Shown here: positions 1-6,810 of the stretch, in pieces
Layout of the letters: each line of letters opens with the position of its first letter
Position numbering within the stretch: position 1 is the stretch's first letter
NCBI GenBank assembly: GCA_964459305.1
Contig: CAYWNA010000417.1
Span: 1-7,572, forward strand
Direction: 5' to 3'
Source: CAYWNA01 sp964459305
GTDB lineage: Bacteria > Planctomycetota > Planctomycetia > Pirellulales > Pirellulaceae
Length of the DNA: 7,572 nucleotides
Made by a program: the position numbers and the translations under genes
Notes under the pieces: generated by a model
The model's database searches: none
What the model was told of the DNA's origin: nothing
The model's input: only the letters and a program-made list of their open reading frames with translations

Positions 1-2347
1 CGGCCCGCAGGCAATAGACCCATCCGTCGGCGCATCCGAACAGCGCCAGGCCTTGGCAGATCGTTGGAGGCGAATCGACTCGCCCCCCCGCCGTGAAGCT
101 CCAAAGGGCATTGCCCGATTTCGCATCCAACGCATGAACGGTATGGGCGTCCACCTCGGCTACAAAGACCTTGCCCCCGGCGATGGTCGGACCGCTCAGC
201 CTGCCGCCCAACTCGGTCCGCCATGCGACTTGCACGTTCGTCGCCACCTTTGTGGCGGTTGAGCCGCTGCGCTGGTTGTCACGTCGATAAGTAGGCCAAG
301 CGTTGGGATGCTGGTTACTGGATGCTGGATGCTGGATGTGACCGTACGCGGGGCCCTTCTCCAAACGGTTCGTCGCTTCCGTTCCCGCCGTCCTTTGCGT
401 CGTTTTTGTCCCTTTCGTCCTTTGTCCTTCATCCTTCCTTTTCGGTGCCAGGGCATAGAAACCGTTCAGCTTGCTTTCGATGTAGCAGGCGCAGGAATGA
501 GGCGGGGCGTAGAGCAGGCCGTTGGCCGGCACCACGCCGTATTGGCACACACCGCGCACCCAGTTGTGACGCAGGCAATCGCCGGACTCCAGGTCGATGA
601 ACTCAACTCCGGTACGCCCCATGAGCAAATAGCGGTCGGCCACCCGGTTCCGGTAGCATCGATGGTGGTGCGTTGTCGTGAATGCCTCGTCTGTTGAAAG
701 CCGTTTCTTGATTTCGCCTGTCCGAAGGTCGCGTCCGGTGTTGAAATCCGGAGCGGTCGCTCCCCGGCCGGGTTTTTCGCCAATCCAGACGAGGTCTTGC
801 GCCACAAAAACGTCGATGGGGGAATTGAAACCTTCGCCGCAAGGGCATTCCCAGAGTTTTGTGCCATCCTTCAAAGAAAGGGCAACCAGCTGTCCCGGAC
901 TGCCGTAGGTGAAATGATGAACCTTGAAGTATCCGGTAATTTCCTTCTCGGCAAGGTGGTCATTCAACTCGCCGGGATCGGCGATCCGATCGGCAGACAA
1001 CACCACGCCGTCGTGAACGACCAGCGTCGGGGCGGACCATCCCTGACGCCAAGCCGGCGCCGCGCGAGGAGACCGCCAGAGTGTCTTTCCGTCGGCGCGA
1101 TCCAGACAAACGACGACGGCCGCATTCTGAAACACCACACGGTCGCCGCTGACGGCCAACGTCATGGCAAGCAAGTCCTTGGCATCATCATCCGACTTGC
1201 ACCACAGCACCCGGCCGCTTTCGGCGTCAACGGCCAGAACGCGTTTGTTGACCGTGCCGCGCGGGAACGGCAGCAAAGGGCCACCGCGGTTCGCTTTTCC
1301 TTTGTTGCGATCGGGCGGCGCTGTGTCGCCTGTGACGATGAACAGCGAATTAGTGTCATGCAACACCTCCTCGAAATTCTCCGTCTGGTCGTACGTGCGG
1401 ACAATCTCGCCGGTCGCGCCGTCGAGCATAACAAGCGGGCCGTCCAATCGCATGGTCGCGTAGACACGGTCGCCCACCGCCACCAGCCTGCGACCGAGCT
1501 CGGGCGGCCCCTGACGGAATCCGCGCAGGTGTGGTTCCCACGATTCGATCCGTTTCTTCCACAATGGCACTCCGTTGAACGCGTCACGGGCACCCAGGCT
1601 CCAGCGCGCCGGCAACCCGATCATCGCGGGCGGCGATTCGTCGATGATGTAGAACAGACGCCCGCCCGAGGTCACGGCGGCCGAAATGCTGGCCAACACG
1701 TCGTGCGAACGAGTATTGCGCGGCGCCGCGACCCACTGAAGATGGTGCGGCGGACCGACAACCGCATCCCGGCTCACCGCGTTTCCTGAAGCGTCGTAGA
1801 GGTTGTGCGTCCAGCCGTCGGTATCCTCGGGCCAAGGCTTGCGGAAAGGGTTGAGGGTCAAGGGTTGAGAGTTGAGGGTAAGGAACACGCCACCTGGGCA
1901 GAGCACACGGTTGACCTCTTCCTTGTCAATCGACAACTGACTGCTGACAACTAACAAGTTCACCATGTTGTCCACGTAGGGCAGTCGCGCACCGGGCCAA
2001 TACTCCACGGAAACCGACCCATACAACCCAAGCGTCTGGATGTGCTGTCGGGCTTTCTCGACACGGGCAACGTCCTGCTCCAAACCATGCACCAAGTAAC
2101 TGTCACCAGCCCGAAAGGCCGCTGTGAGCTTTCCGTCGCCGCAGCCGACGTGTGCGATCAGTCCTCCCTGGACGCCAGTCGCATCAAGTATTTGTTGAGC
2201 CCGCTCAGCCTCCGGGCCCGCCTCTGCCGGTGGGCAGGCGGATGCGAGACTCACGACAAGTAAGGTAGCTCGGCCGAGTTGGCTCCAAGCCATCTTCAGC
2301 CGCCTTAGTAGAATGCCTTGAGTCTTTGGTCGAAAAGCGGTGTTCAT
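1..2347 (-). CDS. Exported SAM-methyltransferase-like / PQQ-like beta-propeller fusion protein (C-terminus outside window)
   Basis: The reading frame is open from ATG at 2347 to the left edge (782 codons seen, no stop). Residues 1-43 form a signal peptide (basic start, hydrophobic ATLLVVSLASA, AEA cleavage site). Residues about 50-160 resemble a class I SAM methyltransferase: motif I is HVGCGDGKL (GCGDG at 68-72), followed by LEQD and RVLCPGG. Residues about 170-630 are a PQQ/BamB-like propeller with blades such as VLAVDAESGRVLW and the signature HHHRCYRN (562-569). A low-complexity linker (about 630-683) leads to a second propeller module starting WPTYRRDNQRSGS (684-696). The organisation matches a family I recall from planctomycete genomes; the enzymatic role is not known. 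An alternative start is ATG 2293 (residue 19), which still leaves a signal peptide. I prefer 2347 because GAGGG lies 7 nt upstream. The odd points are a cytosolic-type fold on an exported protein and four repeat tracts in frame. Confidence 0.88.
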   Translation of the reverse strand, partial: MNTAFRPKTQGILLRRLKMAWSQLGRATLLVVSLASACPPAEAGPEAERAQQILDATGVQGGLIAHVGCGDGKLTAAFRAGDSYLVHGLEQDVARVEKARQHIQTLGLYGSVSVEYWPGARLPYVDNMVNLLVVSSQLSIDKEEVNRVLCPGGVFLTLNSQPLTLNPFRKPWPEDTDGWTHNLYDASGNAVSRDAVVGPPHHLQWVAAPRNTRSHDVLASISAAVTSGGRLFYIIDESPPAMIGLPARWSLGARDAFNGVPLWKKRIESWEPHLRGFRQGPPELGRRLVAVGDRVYATMRLDGPLVMLDGATGEIVRTYDQTENFEEVLHDTNSLFIVTGDTAPPDRNKGKANRGGPLLPFPRGTVNKRVLAVDAESGRVLWCKSDDDAKDLLAMTLAVSGDRVVFQNAAVVVCLDRADGKTLWRSPRAAPAWRQGWSAPTLVVHDGVVLSADRIADPGELNDHLAEKEITGYFKVHHFTYGSPGQLVALSLKDGTKLWECPCGEGFNSPIDVFVAQDLVWIGEKPGRGATAPDFNTGRDLRTGEIKKRLSTDEAFTTTHHHRCYRNRVADRYLLMGRTGVEFIDLESGDCLRHNWVRGVCQYGVVPANGLLYAPPHSCACYIESKLNGFYALAPKRKDEGQRTKGTKTTQRTAGTEATNRLEKGPAYGHIQHPASSNQHPNAWPTYRRDNQRSGSTATKVATNVQVAWRTELGGRLSGPTIAGGKVFVAEVDAHTVHALDAKSGNALWSFTAGGRVDSPPTICQGLALFGCADGWVYCLRA
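306..340. repeat. Heptanucleotide tract, 5 units, consensus GGATGCT
   Basis: Five contiguous 7-base units occur here, three of them exactly GGATGCT and the other two with two or three substitutions. On the minus strand the tract lies inside the propeller protein and encodes residues about 670-681, giving the 7-residue echo QHPASSN then QHPN. It sits in the linker just before the second propeller module, where extra residues should be tolerated. Confidence 0.85.
390..444. repeat. Degenerate heptanucleotide-like tract, core GTCCTTT
   Basis: Pyrimidine-rich sequence with a 7-base period at 417-437 (GTCCTTT, GTCCTTC, ATCCTTC). It is preceded by looser copies at 390-416, where the period slips. 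Read on the minus strand it encodes the strongly basic, polar stretch KRKDEGQRTKGTKTTQR in the linker between the two propeller modules of the gene. It is less regular than the other three tracts. Confidence 0.6.
1848..1882. repeat. Heptanucleotide tract, 5 units, consensus GGGTTGA
   Basis: Five contiguous 7-base units, two exactly GGGTTGA and three variants. On the minus strand it encodes residues about 156-167 of the methyltransferase/propeller protein. The 7-base DNA period gives a 7-residue protein period (LTLNSQP then LTLNPFR). It lies between the end of the methyltransferase-like domain (CPGG) and the conserved KPWPED segment that opens the next domain. Confidence 0.9.
1923..1957. repeat. 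Heptanucleotide tract, 5 units, consensus CTGACAA
   Basis: Five contiguous 7-base units around CTGACAA, one exact and the others with one to three differences. On the minus strand it encodes LLVVSSQLSIDK (residues about 131-142), inside the methyltransferase-like domain. The hydrophobic LLVV fits the place where such domains carry a core beta strand. The unit resembles the CTGACAA-type heptamers known as STRR elements in cyanobacteria; that similarity is from memory. Confidence 0.8.
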
Positions 2348-2742
2348 CGGTTTGCCCTCGGGTTTCAATATCGATCATATGATTGTAATCGGTACGGGCC
2401 CCATCATCGTATCCCGCTCGAGCAGAAAACGCCGAGATTCGGCTCATGGGCGCCTGCATTGAACGGCCGCTTGGGGCGTCGTGGGACGCAGGAAGGGGTT
2501 CGCGGGGCGGCAAGGACTCGTCGACGAAACTCGTAGCTGGATTCGCAAGAATTCAGGTGTGACGGCGCAATCCGTCTGAATTCTCGCGAATCCAGCTACA
2601 GACCCGTTCCTGCACCCGGCGTCAGCTCGCGATGACTAGCCAAGCTGGATATACTGAAACGAGCCGGCGCGGTGCGCTGGCTCGTGCAGTACCTTTCCGA
2701 TTACGTCCGAAAAAAAGGCCTCGCTGGAAGCACCAATCTGCC
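2348..2742. other. Divergent intergenic region with REP-pair palindrome
   Basis: This 395-bp gap separates the minus-strand propeller gene from the plus-strand sialidase and must hold both promoters. Visible items are a perfect 10-bp palindrome ATCATATGAT at 2374-2383, about 27 bp upstream of the propeller ATG and a possible operator; a 5-bp hairpin at 2476-2489; the REP pair at 2533-2599; and a -10-like TATACT at 2650-2655 with only a poor -35 (TCGCGA) 17 bp before it. A promoter there would place the transcript start after 2632, which favours ATG 2743 as the sialidase start. Short open frames here have no signs of being genes. Confidence 0.5.
2533..2599. repeat. REPIN-like inverted repeat, family A
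   Basis: Two 24-nt arms, 2533-2556 and 2576-2599, are inverted copies matching at 23 of 24 positions around a 19-nt spacer. Each arm begins at its outer end with GTAG and then folds on itself: CTGGATTC, loop GCAA, GAATTCAG in the left arm (7 of 8 pairs). The spacer contains a further ACGG/CCGT mini-stem. A tetranucleotide plus hairpin, paired in inverted orientation, is the layout of REP doublets (BIME/REPIN) mobilised by RAYT transposases. There is no T-run, and it lies between divergent genes, so it is not a terminator. Confidence 0.82.
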
Positions 2743-4386
2743 ATGAAACCGATATCCACCATCACGGCTGTTGTTGCCCTGCTTGTTTGTCTTTGCCATG
2801 TGACCGGCACCTTGGCAGCGCCGCCGTCGGAGACCGTCTTTGTCGCCGGTAGCGTTGGGCACAGCGCGCGATTCGAAGGCAAAGAATGGACGTGCGGCGA
2901 TGGGTATCTTGAGTGTGGCGGCACGCACAATTACCTGTATGCTGACGGGCTGCTTGGTCCGGGCGACTTTCGTGTGAGCGTCAAGCTGACGATTCTGAAC
3001 CTGGCAAAGAGCGCGGCATCGTTCGTCATCGGCGGTAGCCACTTTGGCTTCGAAGGTGGCAGCGGCAAGGTGTTTACCGAAGGTCCTTTGCTCGGCCGCA
3101 ATGGCCTCGGAGATCCGCCGATCGGCGAGGGCAAGGCGTTTTCCTTTGAAGCGACGCGCGATGGCGACGCGCTGCGATTCTTGATCGATGGAACCGAGAT
3201 TCACCGGACGAAGGTAGATCCGAAGTCGGCGTTTCGTGTTGGCCTGCGGCCTTGGCGCAGCACGATGCGTGTGGAGCGTTTTGCGGCCAGCGGGAACCTG
3301 ATCCCCGCGCCGAAGCCGCCTTTCCAGACCGACGTGTTCCTCGGCGGCACCGAAGGCTACCACACGTTTCGCATTCCAGCCATCGTTACCACGGCTAAAG
3401 GCACGTTGCTGGCGTTCTGTGAAGGGCGGAAAGGTGGCGGCGGCGACAGCGGCGATATCGATATCGTACTGAAACGCAGCGCCGATGAAGGAAAGAGTTG
3501 GTCGAGGATGCAGGTCGTGGCCGACCACCAGGCAAACACGATTGGCAATCCGTGCCCCGTTGTCGACCGGTCGACTGGCCGCATCTGGTTGCCCTTGACG
3601 TGGAACCTGGGCACGGACAGAGAAGGGCACATCATGACAGGCGAGAGCGAGGACGTTCGTCGCGCCTACATCACGTACAGCGACGATGACGGAGTCACTT
3701 GGGCGCCCATCAAAGAGATATCTGAGACGGCCCGCCAGCCCCATTGGCGCTGGTATGCGACCGGTCCCGGATGCGGTATCCAACTCGATCGCGGCAAGCA
3801 CAAAGGCCGCTTGGTCATCCCCGCCAACCATTCCGATCACTCCGATCCAAATCAGCATCCGTACCGGTCCCACGTCTTGCTTTCCGACGACCATGGCGAA
3901 ACCTGGAGAATCGGCGGCGTGGTGGACGAGAAGACCAACGAGTCGACCGTCGTCGAGCTTGCCGACGGACGTCTGCTTGAGAACATGCGCTCCTACCACG
4001 GTAAGAACCGTCGTGCGATTGCCACCAGCGACGATGGCGGAGAAACGTGGTCGGAGGTCACGCTGGACGAGGCGCTCATCGAGCCTGTCTGCCAGGCAAA
4101 CATCCTCCGATATACACTTCCCGATACGCACGGAAAGAGTCGGATTCTGTTCTCGAATCCGGCAAGCACCGGGCGAGTGATGATGACCGTGCGCGTCAGT
4201 TACGACGAGGGCTATAGGTGGCCCGTGGCGAAGCTTGTGTATGCGGGTCCGGCGGCGTACTCGTGCATGACCGTATTGCCGGACATGTCGATCGGATTGT
4301 TCTACGAGCGAGATCGCTACCAAAAGATCAGTTTCGCCCGGTTCGACTTGGATTGGCTGACCGACGGTGAGGACTCGCTCAAATAG
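2743..4386 (+). CDS. Secreted exo-alpha-sialidase (BNR/Asp-box, GH33-type) with extra N-terminal domain
   Basis: A 547-residue glycosidase predicted to release terminal sialic acid from glycans outside the cytoplasm. Residues 1-26 are a signal peptide (MKPIS, hydrophobic TAVVALLVCL, then LAA). Residues about 30-185 look like a beta-rich, LamG/DUF1080-like non-catalytic domain. Residues about 195-540 are the six-bladed sialidase propeller, with FRIP at 209-212 and four Asp-boxes: SADEGKSW (246), SDDDGVTW (313), SDDHGETW (381) and SDDGGETW (429). By family pattern the Arg triad is R210, R416 and R484, the acid/base is probably D235, and E400 supports the Tyr nucleophile Y506 (AAYSCM). The E400-R416 spacing of 16 is as expected. 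An in-frame ATG at 2632 would bury the signal peptide behind 37 residues, so I chose 2743; its ribosome site is weak (GGAAG about 12 nt upstream). The gene converges on the operon to its right. Confidence 0.9.
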   Translation: MKPISTITAVVALLVCLCHVTGTLAAPPSETVFVAGSVGHSARFEGKEWTCGDGYLECGGTHNYLYADGLLGPGDFRVSVKLTILNLAKSAASFVIGGSHFGFEGGSGKVFTEGPLLGRNGLGDPPIGEGKAFSFEATRDGDALRFLIDGTEIHRTKVDPKSAFRVGLRPWRSTMRVERFAASGNLIPAPKPPFQTDVFLGGTEGYHTFRIPAIVTTAKGTLLAFCEGRKGGGGDSGDIDIVLKRSADEGKSWSRMQVVADHQANTIGNPCPVVDRSTGRIWLPLTWNLGTDREGHIMTGESEDVRRAYITYSDDDGVTWAPIKEISETARQPHWRWYATGPGCGIQLDRGKHKGRLVIPANHSDHSDPNQHPYRSHVLLSDDHGETWRIGGVVDEKTNESTVVELADGRLLENMRSYHGKNRRAIATSDDGGETWSEVTLDEALIEPVCQANILRYTLPDTHGKSRILFSNPASTGRVMMTVRVSYDEGYRWPVAKLVYAGPAAYSCMTVLPDMSIGLFYERDRYQKISFARFDLDWLTDGEDSLK

Positions 4387-5098
4387 CGTTCCGAGTCTTG
4401 ACCAGCTTTGGCAACCGTCCGGCAAGCCCAACGTGATCGTTTTGAACGATCATCACACCGTCAATGCCGTCGATGCCGGCAATGCGTTCCAGAGCCGCGT
4501 CCACTTCGCCAACCGTTCGGACCAGATTCGCGGCCATGGTCGCCGCCGCATCCGCTAGCGCGGCATCCTTGGCCACAACCGTGGCAAGATCGCACACACC
4601 AAGACTCATCGAGTGTCCCATCTTTCCCGATGACGAGCATATCGAGATCGGCGTGTCGTCTGGGCCGAGCGAGAAGGCAAGCCGACCGGCCAGTTCGCCG
4701 GCACCCGGATAGAGACCAATGACGACCGGCTCGACGGCTTGCAGATAAATGTCACCGCCGTTTTCTACGATCACCTCTGGGGCTCCGGCTGCCAACCCGG
4801 CCTCGGCTGCACACTGTGCCATGGCGCCTGCGACGGCGGCCATGGGCCCAACGCCTACGAGCCGGGCAGCCCGGGCCATGCGTTGCGCGACTTCGGGCGC
4901 GTCGTCCGGCAGCTCCATTGGTTCGAGGGAGTGTCGAAAGGCAGGATCACGTTCGATGTAATCCTCCAGAATCCGTCGCTGCCGCACGATCTCCGCGGTG
5001 ACCGCATCAAACTGGCTGCAGCAAATGCGGAAAACGGCCTCTCGATGAGTGAAGTCGCGGTAGGTTCGTTTGGGAGTCAAGGTCGTACTGCAAGGCAA
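4379..5098 (-). CDS. UPF0280 family (ApbE-like fold) protein, third gene of homocysteine operon
   Basis: A 239-residue protein, about the usual family length. Landmarks are RTYRDF near the start (11-16), VGVGPMAAVAGAMAQ (81-95), the glycine-rich VENGGDIYL (111-119, similar to ApbE FMN-transferase relatives) and SSSGKMGHSMSLGVCD (155-170), followed by the Ala-rich KDAALADAAATMAANLV. The family (COG2122) is repeatedly found with DUF39 and NIL-ferredoxin genes and in methanogens has been tied to sulfur assimilation; its reaction is not established. The start is a TTG at 5098, 15 nt after the upstream stop codon and with no clear Shine-Dalgarno, so translation probably depends on coupling. A second TTG at 5080 is possible. 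No ATG occurs before residue 61, which is too far in. The 3' end overlaps the sialidase stop by 8 bp. Confidence 0.86.
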   Translation of the reverse strand: MPCSTTLTPKRTYRDFTHREAVFRICCSQFDAVTAEIVRQRRILEDYIERDPAFRHSLEPMELPDDAPEVAQRMARAARLVGVGPMAAVAGAMAQCAAEAGLAAGAPEVIVENGGDIYLQAVEPVVIGLYPGAGELAGRLAFSLGPDDTPISICSSSGKMGHSMSLGVCDLATVVAKDAALADAAATMAANLVRTVGEVDAALERIAGIDGIDGVMIVQNDHVGLAGRLPKLVKTRNAI

Positions 5099-5113
5099 GA
5101 GCCGAACGACCGC

Positions 5114-5533
5114 TCAAAACGCCGACGTACATGCGGCGTAAGGACAGACGTCGATACACTCCAAGCATTCGATACATTGCGCCTCGTCGTAACCCACTTC
5201 TCGCGTCGCGGCATCGGAAATACACAGTGCACCTGTGGGACAATGGACGACGCAGTGGCCGCAGTGCGTACAGCCAACTTCATCCCGGATCACTCCCTTG
5301 CCGGTGGGATTGATGGAGACGTTAAAGGTCTTCACATAGTCAATGCCATGCTCAATATCCTCTTCAGTCCCGGTTACATCCAGCACCAGGTACCCTTCCT
5401 CGTCGGGCGTGACCTTGGCGCGATAGACGTTGACGACGAGATTGTGGTCCTTCACCAAATGGTAAATGATCGGCGCTTCGCACTCGCATCGAGGAAAGAA
5501 CAGCATCAGTTTTTTTGTGACGGCTTTACTCAT
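5114..5533 (-). CDS. NIL domain plus 2x[4Fe-4S] ferredoxin protein, homocysteine synthesis partner
   Basis: A 139-residue protein. Residues about 6-75 are a NIL domain (small alpha/beta ligand-binding fold: KKLMLFFP, PIIYHLVKDHNL, GYLVLDVTGTEEDI). Residues about 80-135 are a bacterial-type two-cluster ferredoxin: C88, C91, C94 and C98 in CTHCGHCVVHCP, and C120, C123, C126 and C130 in CIECLECIDVCP. In methanogens this type works with the DUF39 protein, presumably passing electrons during sulfur insertion. ATG 5533 is chosen because it overlaps the upstream stop by 8 nt (ATGAGTAA) and has AGGGA about 8 nt ahead. An in-frame start at 5554 would add seven residues and deepen the overlap. An additional CEC pair (C16, C18) lies in the NIL domain and is not needed for cluster binding. 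Confidence 0.9.
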   Translation of the reverse strand: MSKAVTKKLMLFFPRCECEAPIIYHLVKDHNLVVNVYRAKVTPDEEGYLVLDVTGTEEDIEHGIDYVKTFNVSINPTGKGVIRDEVGCTHCGHCVVHCPTGALCISDAATREVGYDEAQCIECLECIDVCPYAACTSAF

Positions 5534-6719
5534 TTGGTTTTTCCCTTGCCACAAGCGGCTTCATGGCGGTGTCTTTCGGAAGCGGCGCGATGGGCTCCGC
5601 AAGCCGGAAGTCCCCGCGTCTGATCTCGTCGGCCAGCAGACTCGCGATCTCCAACGCTTTGTGATAGGAGGACAGCGAACCGACGGCCACCTTCTTGCCC
5701 TCCACTTCGATTTCGCCGCTTCGTAATTGCTCGTAGTTGACGTGGCATATGGTCTTGCCCGTGTTCTGTGGATAGTCGGCGCTGTAGTCGACCACCGGTG
5801 CCTGGATGTCACGGTCGCGCACGCAGGTTCGCTTCAGAATATCTTGATTCAATATGGGGATTGGAATTCCCACTCCCATGCCCAGCGATACGCCATAGCC
5901 GCGGAAACTCACTCCCCGAACAAACTCGGGACGCATCTCTTTCATGTCGCCGGTCAGCGCCAACGTACCGGCGCCGCCTGTGGGAACTCCATGGGGCGTT
6001 CTTTCGCAGTCGCCCGCGTGCTGGGTGCCTTCCGCATAGACGTGACCCTGAGCCCCCGCCAACCATACCCTCGTTCCGACACCAATCGTCTCATAATAGG
6101 GATCGTTCAGCAGCGGCGACAACTGACCAGCCGAACAGTAGTTCGCGTTCTTCCGATTCGCCTCTAGGCATCCCATATAGGTGTGTATGGCTCGTCCTGA
6201 GTCATTGATTGCTACGTTGTAGTTTTGGTAGCAATTGCGGGGGTTGACCATGATCGCTTGATTCAGGTCGTGAATCGTGAAGTAGGTACGGATCTCGCGT
6301 AACGGATAGCAGTCGGTCCCGTAGGACAGTGCAAAGAGCTGAAGCGTCTTGCCAGCGATTAAATCTTCCATCACGTGGCCGCCGCCATAGCGAAACTCAC
6401 CCGGGTAGTACATATTCGCCGAATCGCCGTGGCGCAGTTGAGTCGCACCCAGGTAAACGTCAACCGCCGCAATACCTGTGTAGACAAGAACATCCTGGAC
6501 CCAGGCTTCCGACATGCGGATTTTCGGTTTGGCATGCCCAAAGTTCAGAAAGCATCCCGACGAGCACATGGGGCCGAAGGTGGCGGTGGTTACGACATCC
6601 ACCTCTTCTGAGGCTGTCTCGACCCCCTTATCATCCACATAGTCCATGATCTCATCCGCAGTCAGCACAACCGCCTTGCCCGACTCGATTCGATCGTTGA
6701 TCTGTTCGTAGGTTTTCAT
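5526..6719 (-). CDS. DUF39/HcyBio homocysteine biosynthesis protein (aspartate-semialdehyde sulfur insertion)
   Basis: A 397-residue protein of the DUF39 (HcyBio, COG1900) family, which with its ferredoxin partner makes homocysteine from aspartate semialdehyde and sulfide in methanogens and some anaerobic bacteria. Visible landmarks are KTYEQINDRIESGKAVVLT at the N-terminus, the cysteine motif FGPMCSSGC (C52, C56), GTDCYPLREI (C137), NPRNCYQNYNVA (C163), GVGTRVWLAGAQGHVYAEGTQH (209-233) and MGVGIPIPILN (281-291). Conserved cysteines of this family are implicated in persulfide chemistry; C52 and C137 are the likeliest equivalents here. The C-terminal CBS pair seen in some archaeal members is absent. 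It is the first gene of the operon. ATG 6719 is preceded by AGGAG with only 2 nt spacing. A REP pair lies 92 bp upstream, and no SAM riboswitch is recognisable. Confidence 0.92.
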   Translation of the reverse strand: MKTYEQINDRIESGKAVVLTADEIMDYVDDKGVETASEEVDVVTTATFGPMCSSGCFLNFGHAKPKIRMSEAWVQDVLVYTGIAAVDVYLGATQLRHGDSANMYYPGEFRYGGGHVMEDLIAGKTLQLFALSYGTDCYPLREIRTYFTIHDLNQAIMVNPRNCYQNYNVAINDSGRAIHTYMGCLEANRKNANYCSAGQLSPLLNDPYYETIGVGTRVWLAGAQGHVYAEGTQHAGDCERTPHGVPTGGAGTLALTGDMKEMRPEFVRGVSFRGYGVSLGMGVGIPIPILNQDILKRTCVRDRDIQAPVVDYSADYPQNTGKTICHVNYEQLRSGEIEVEGKKVAVGSLSSYHKALEIASLLADEIRRGDFRLAEPIAPLPKDTAMKPLVAREKPNE

Positions 6720-6810
6720 AACTCCTGCCGTTCTGAAGAAGTTCGCTGTCTGCTGTCGGCCAAGCGGCGCATTGCCCTAGTGCATCGTCTATCTTCGAAT
6801 GACGGCCTCA

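Noticed and set aside
797..1789. 330-codon open frame on the plus strand
   Set aside because: Antisense to the propeller protein, whose minus-strand reading shows clear blade repeats and family signatures.
2374..2383. Perfect palindrome ATCATATGAT near the propeller gene start
   Set aside because: It is a single 10-bp palindrome with no second site and no nearby regulator gene. It is kept as a note only, since such a motif can occur by chance.
2632..2742. Upstream in-frame ATG extending the sialidase by 37 residues
   Set aside because: It would place a charged extension before a good signal peptide beginning at 2743.
2701..4431. Very long open frame (576 codons) on the minus strand opposite the sialidase
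   Set aside because: It mirrors the sialidase codons, has no recognisable domain, and the plus-strand reading has a signal peptide, Asp-boxes and the full catalytic set.
4739..5623. 294-codon open frame on the plus strand
   Set aside because: Antisense to the UPF0280 and ferredoxin genes; it has no domain of its own.
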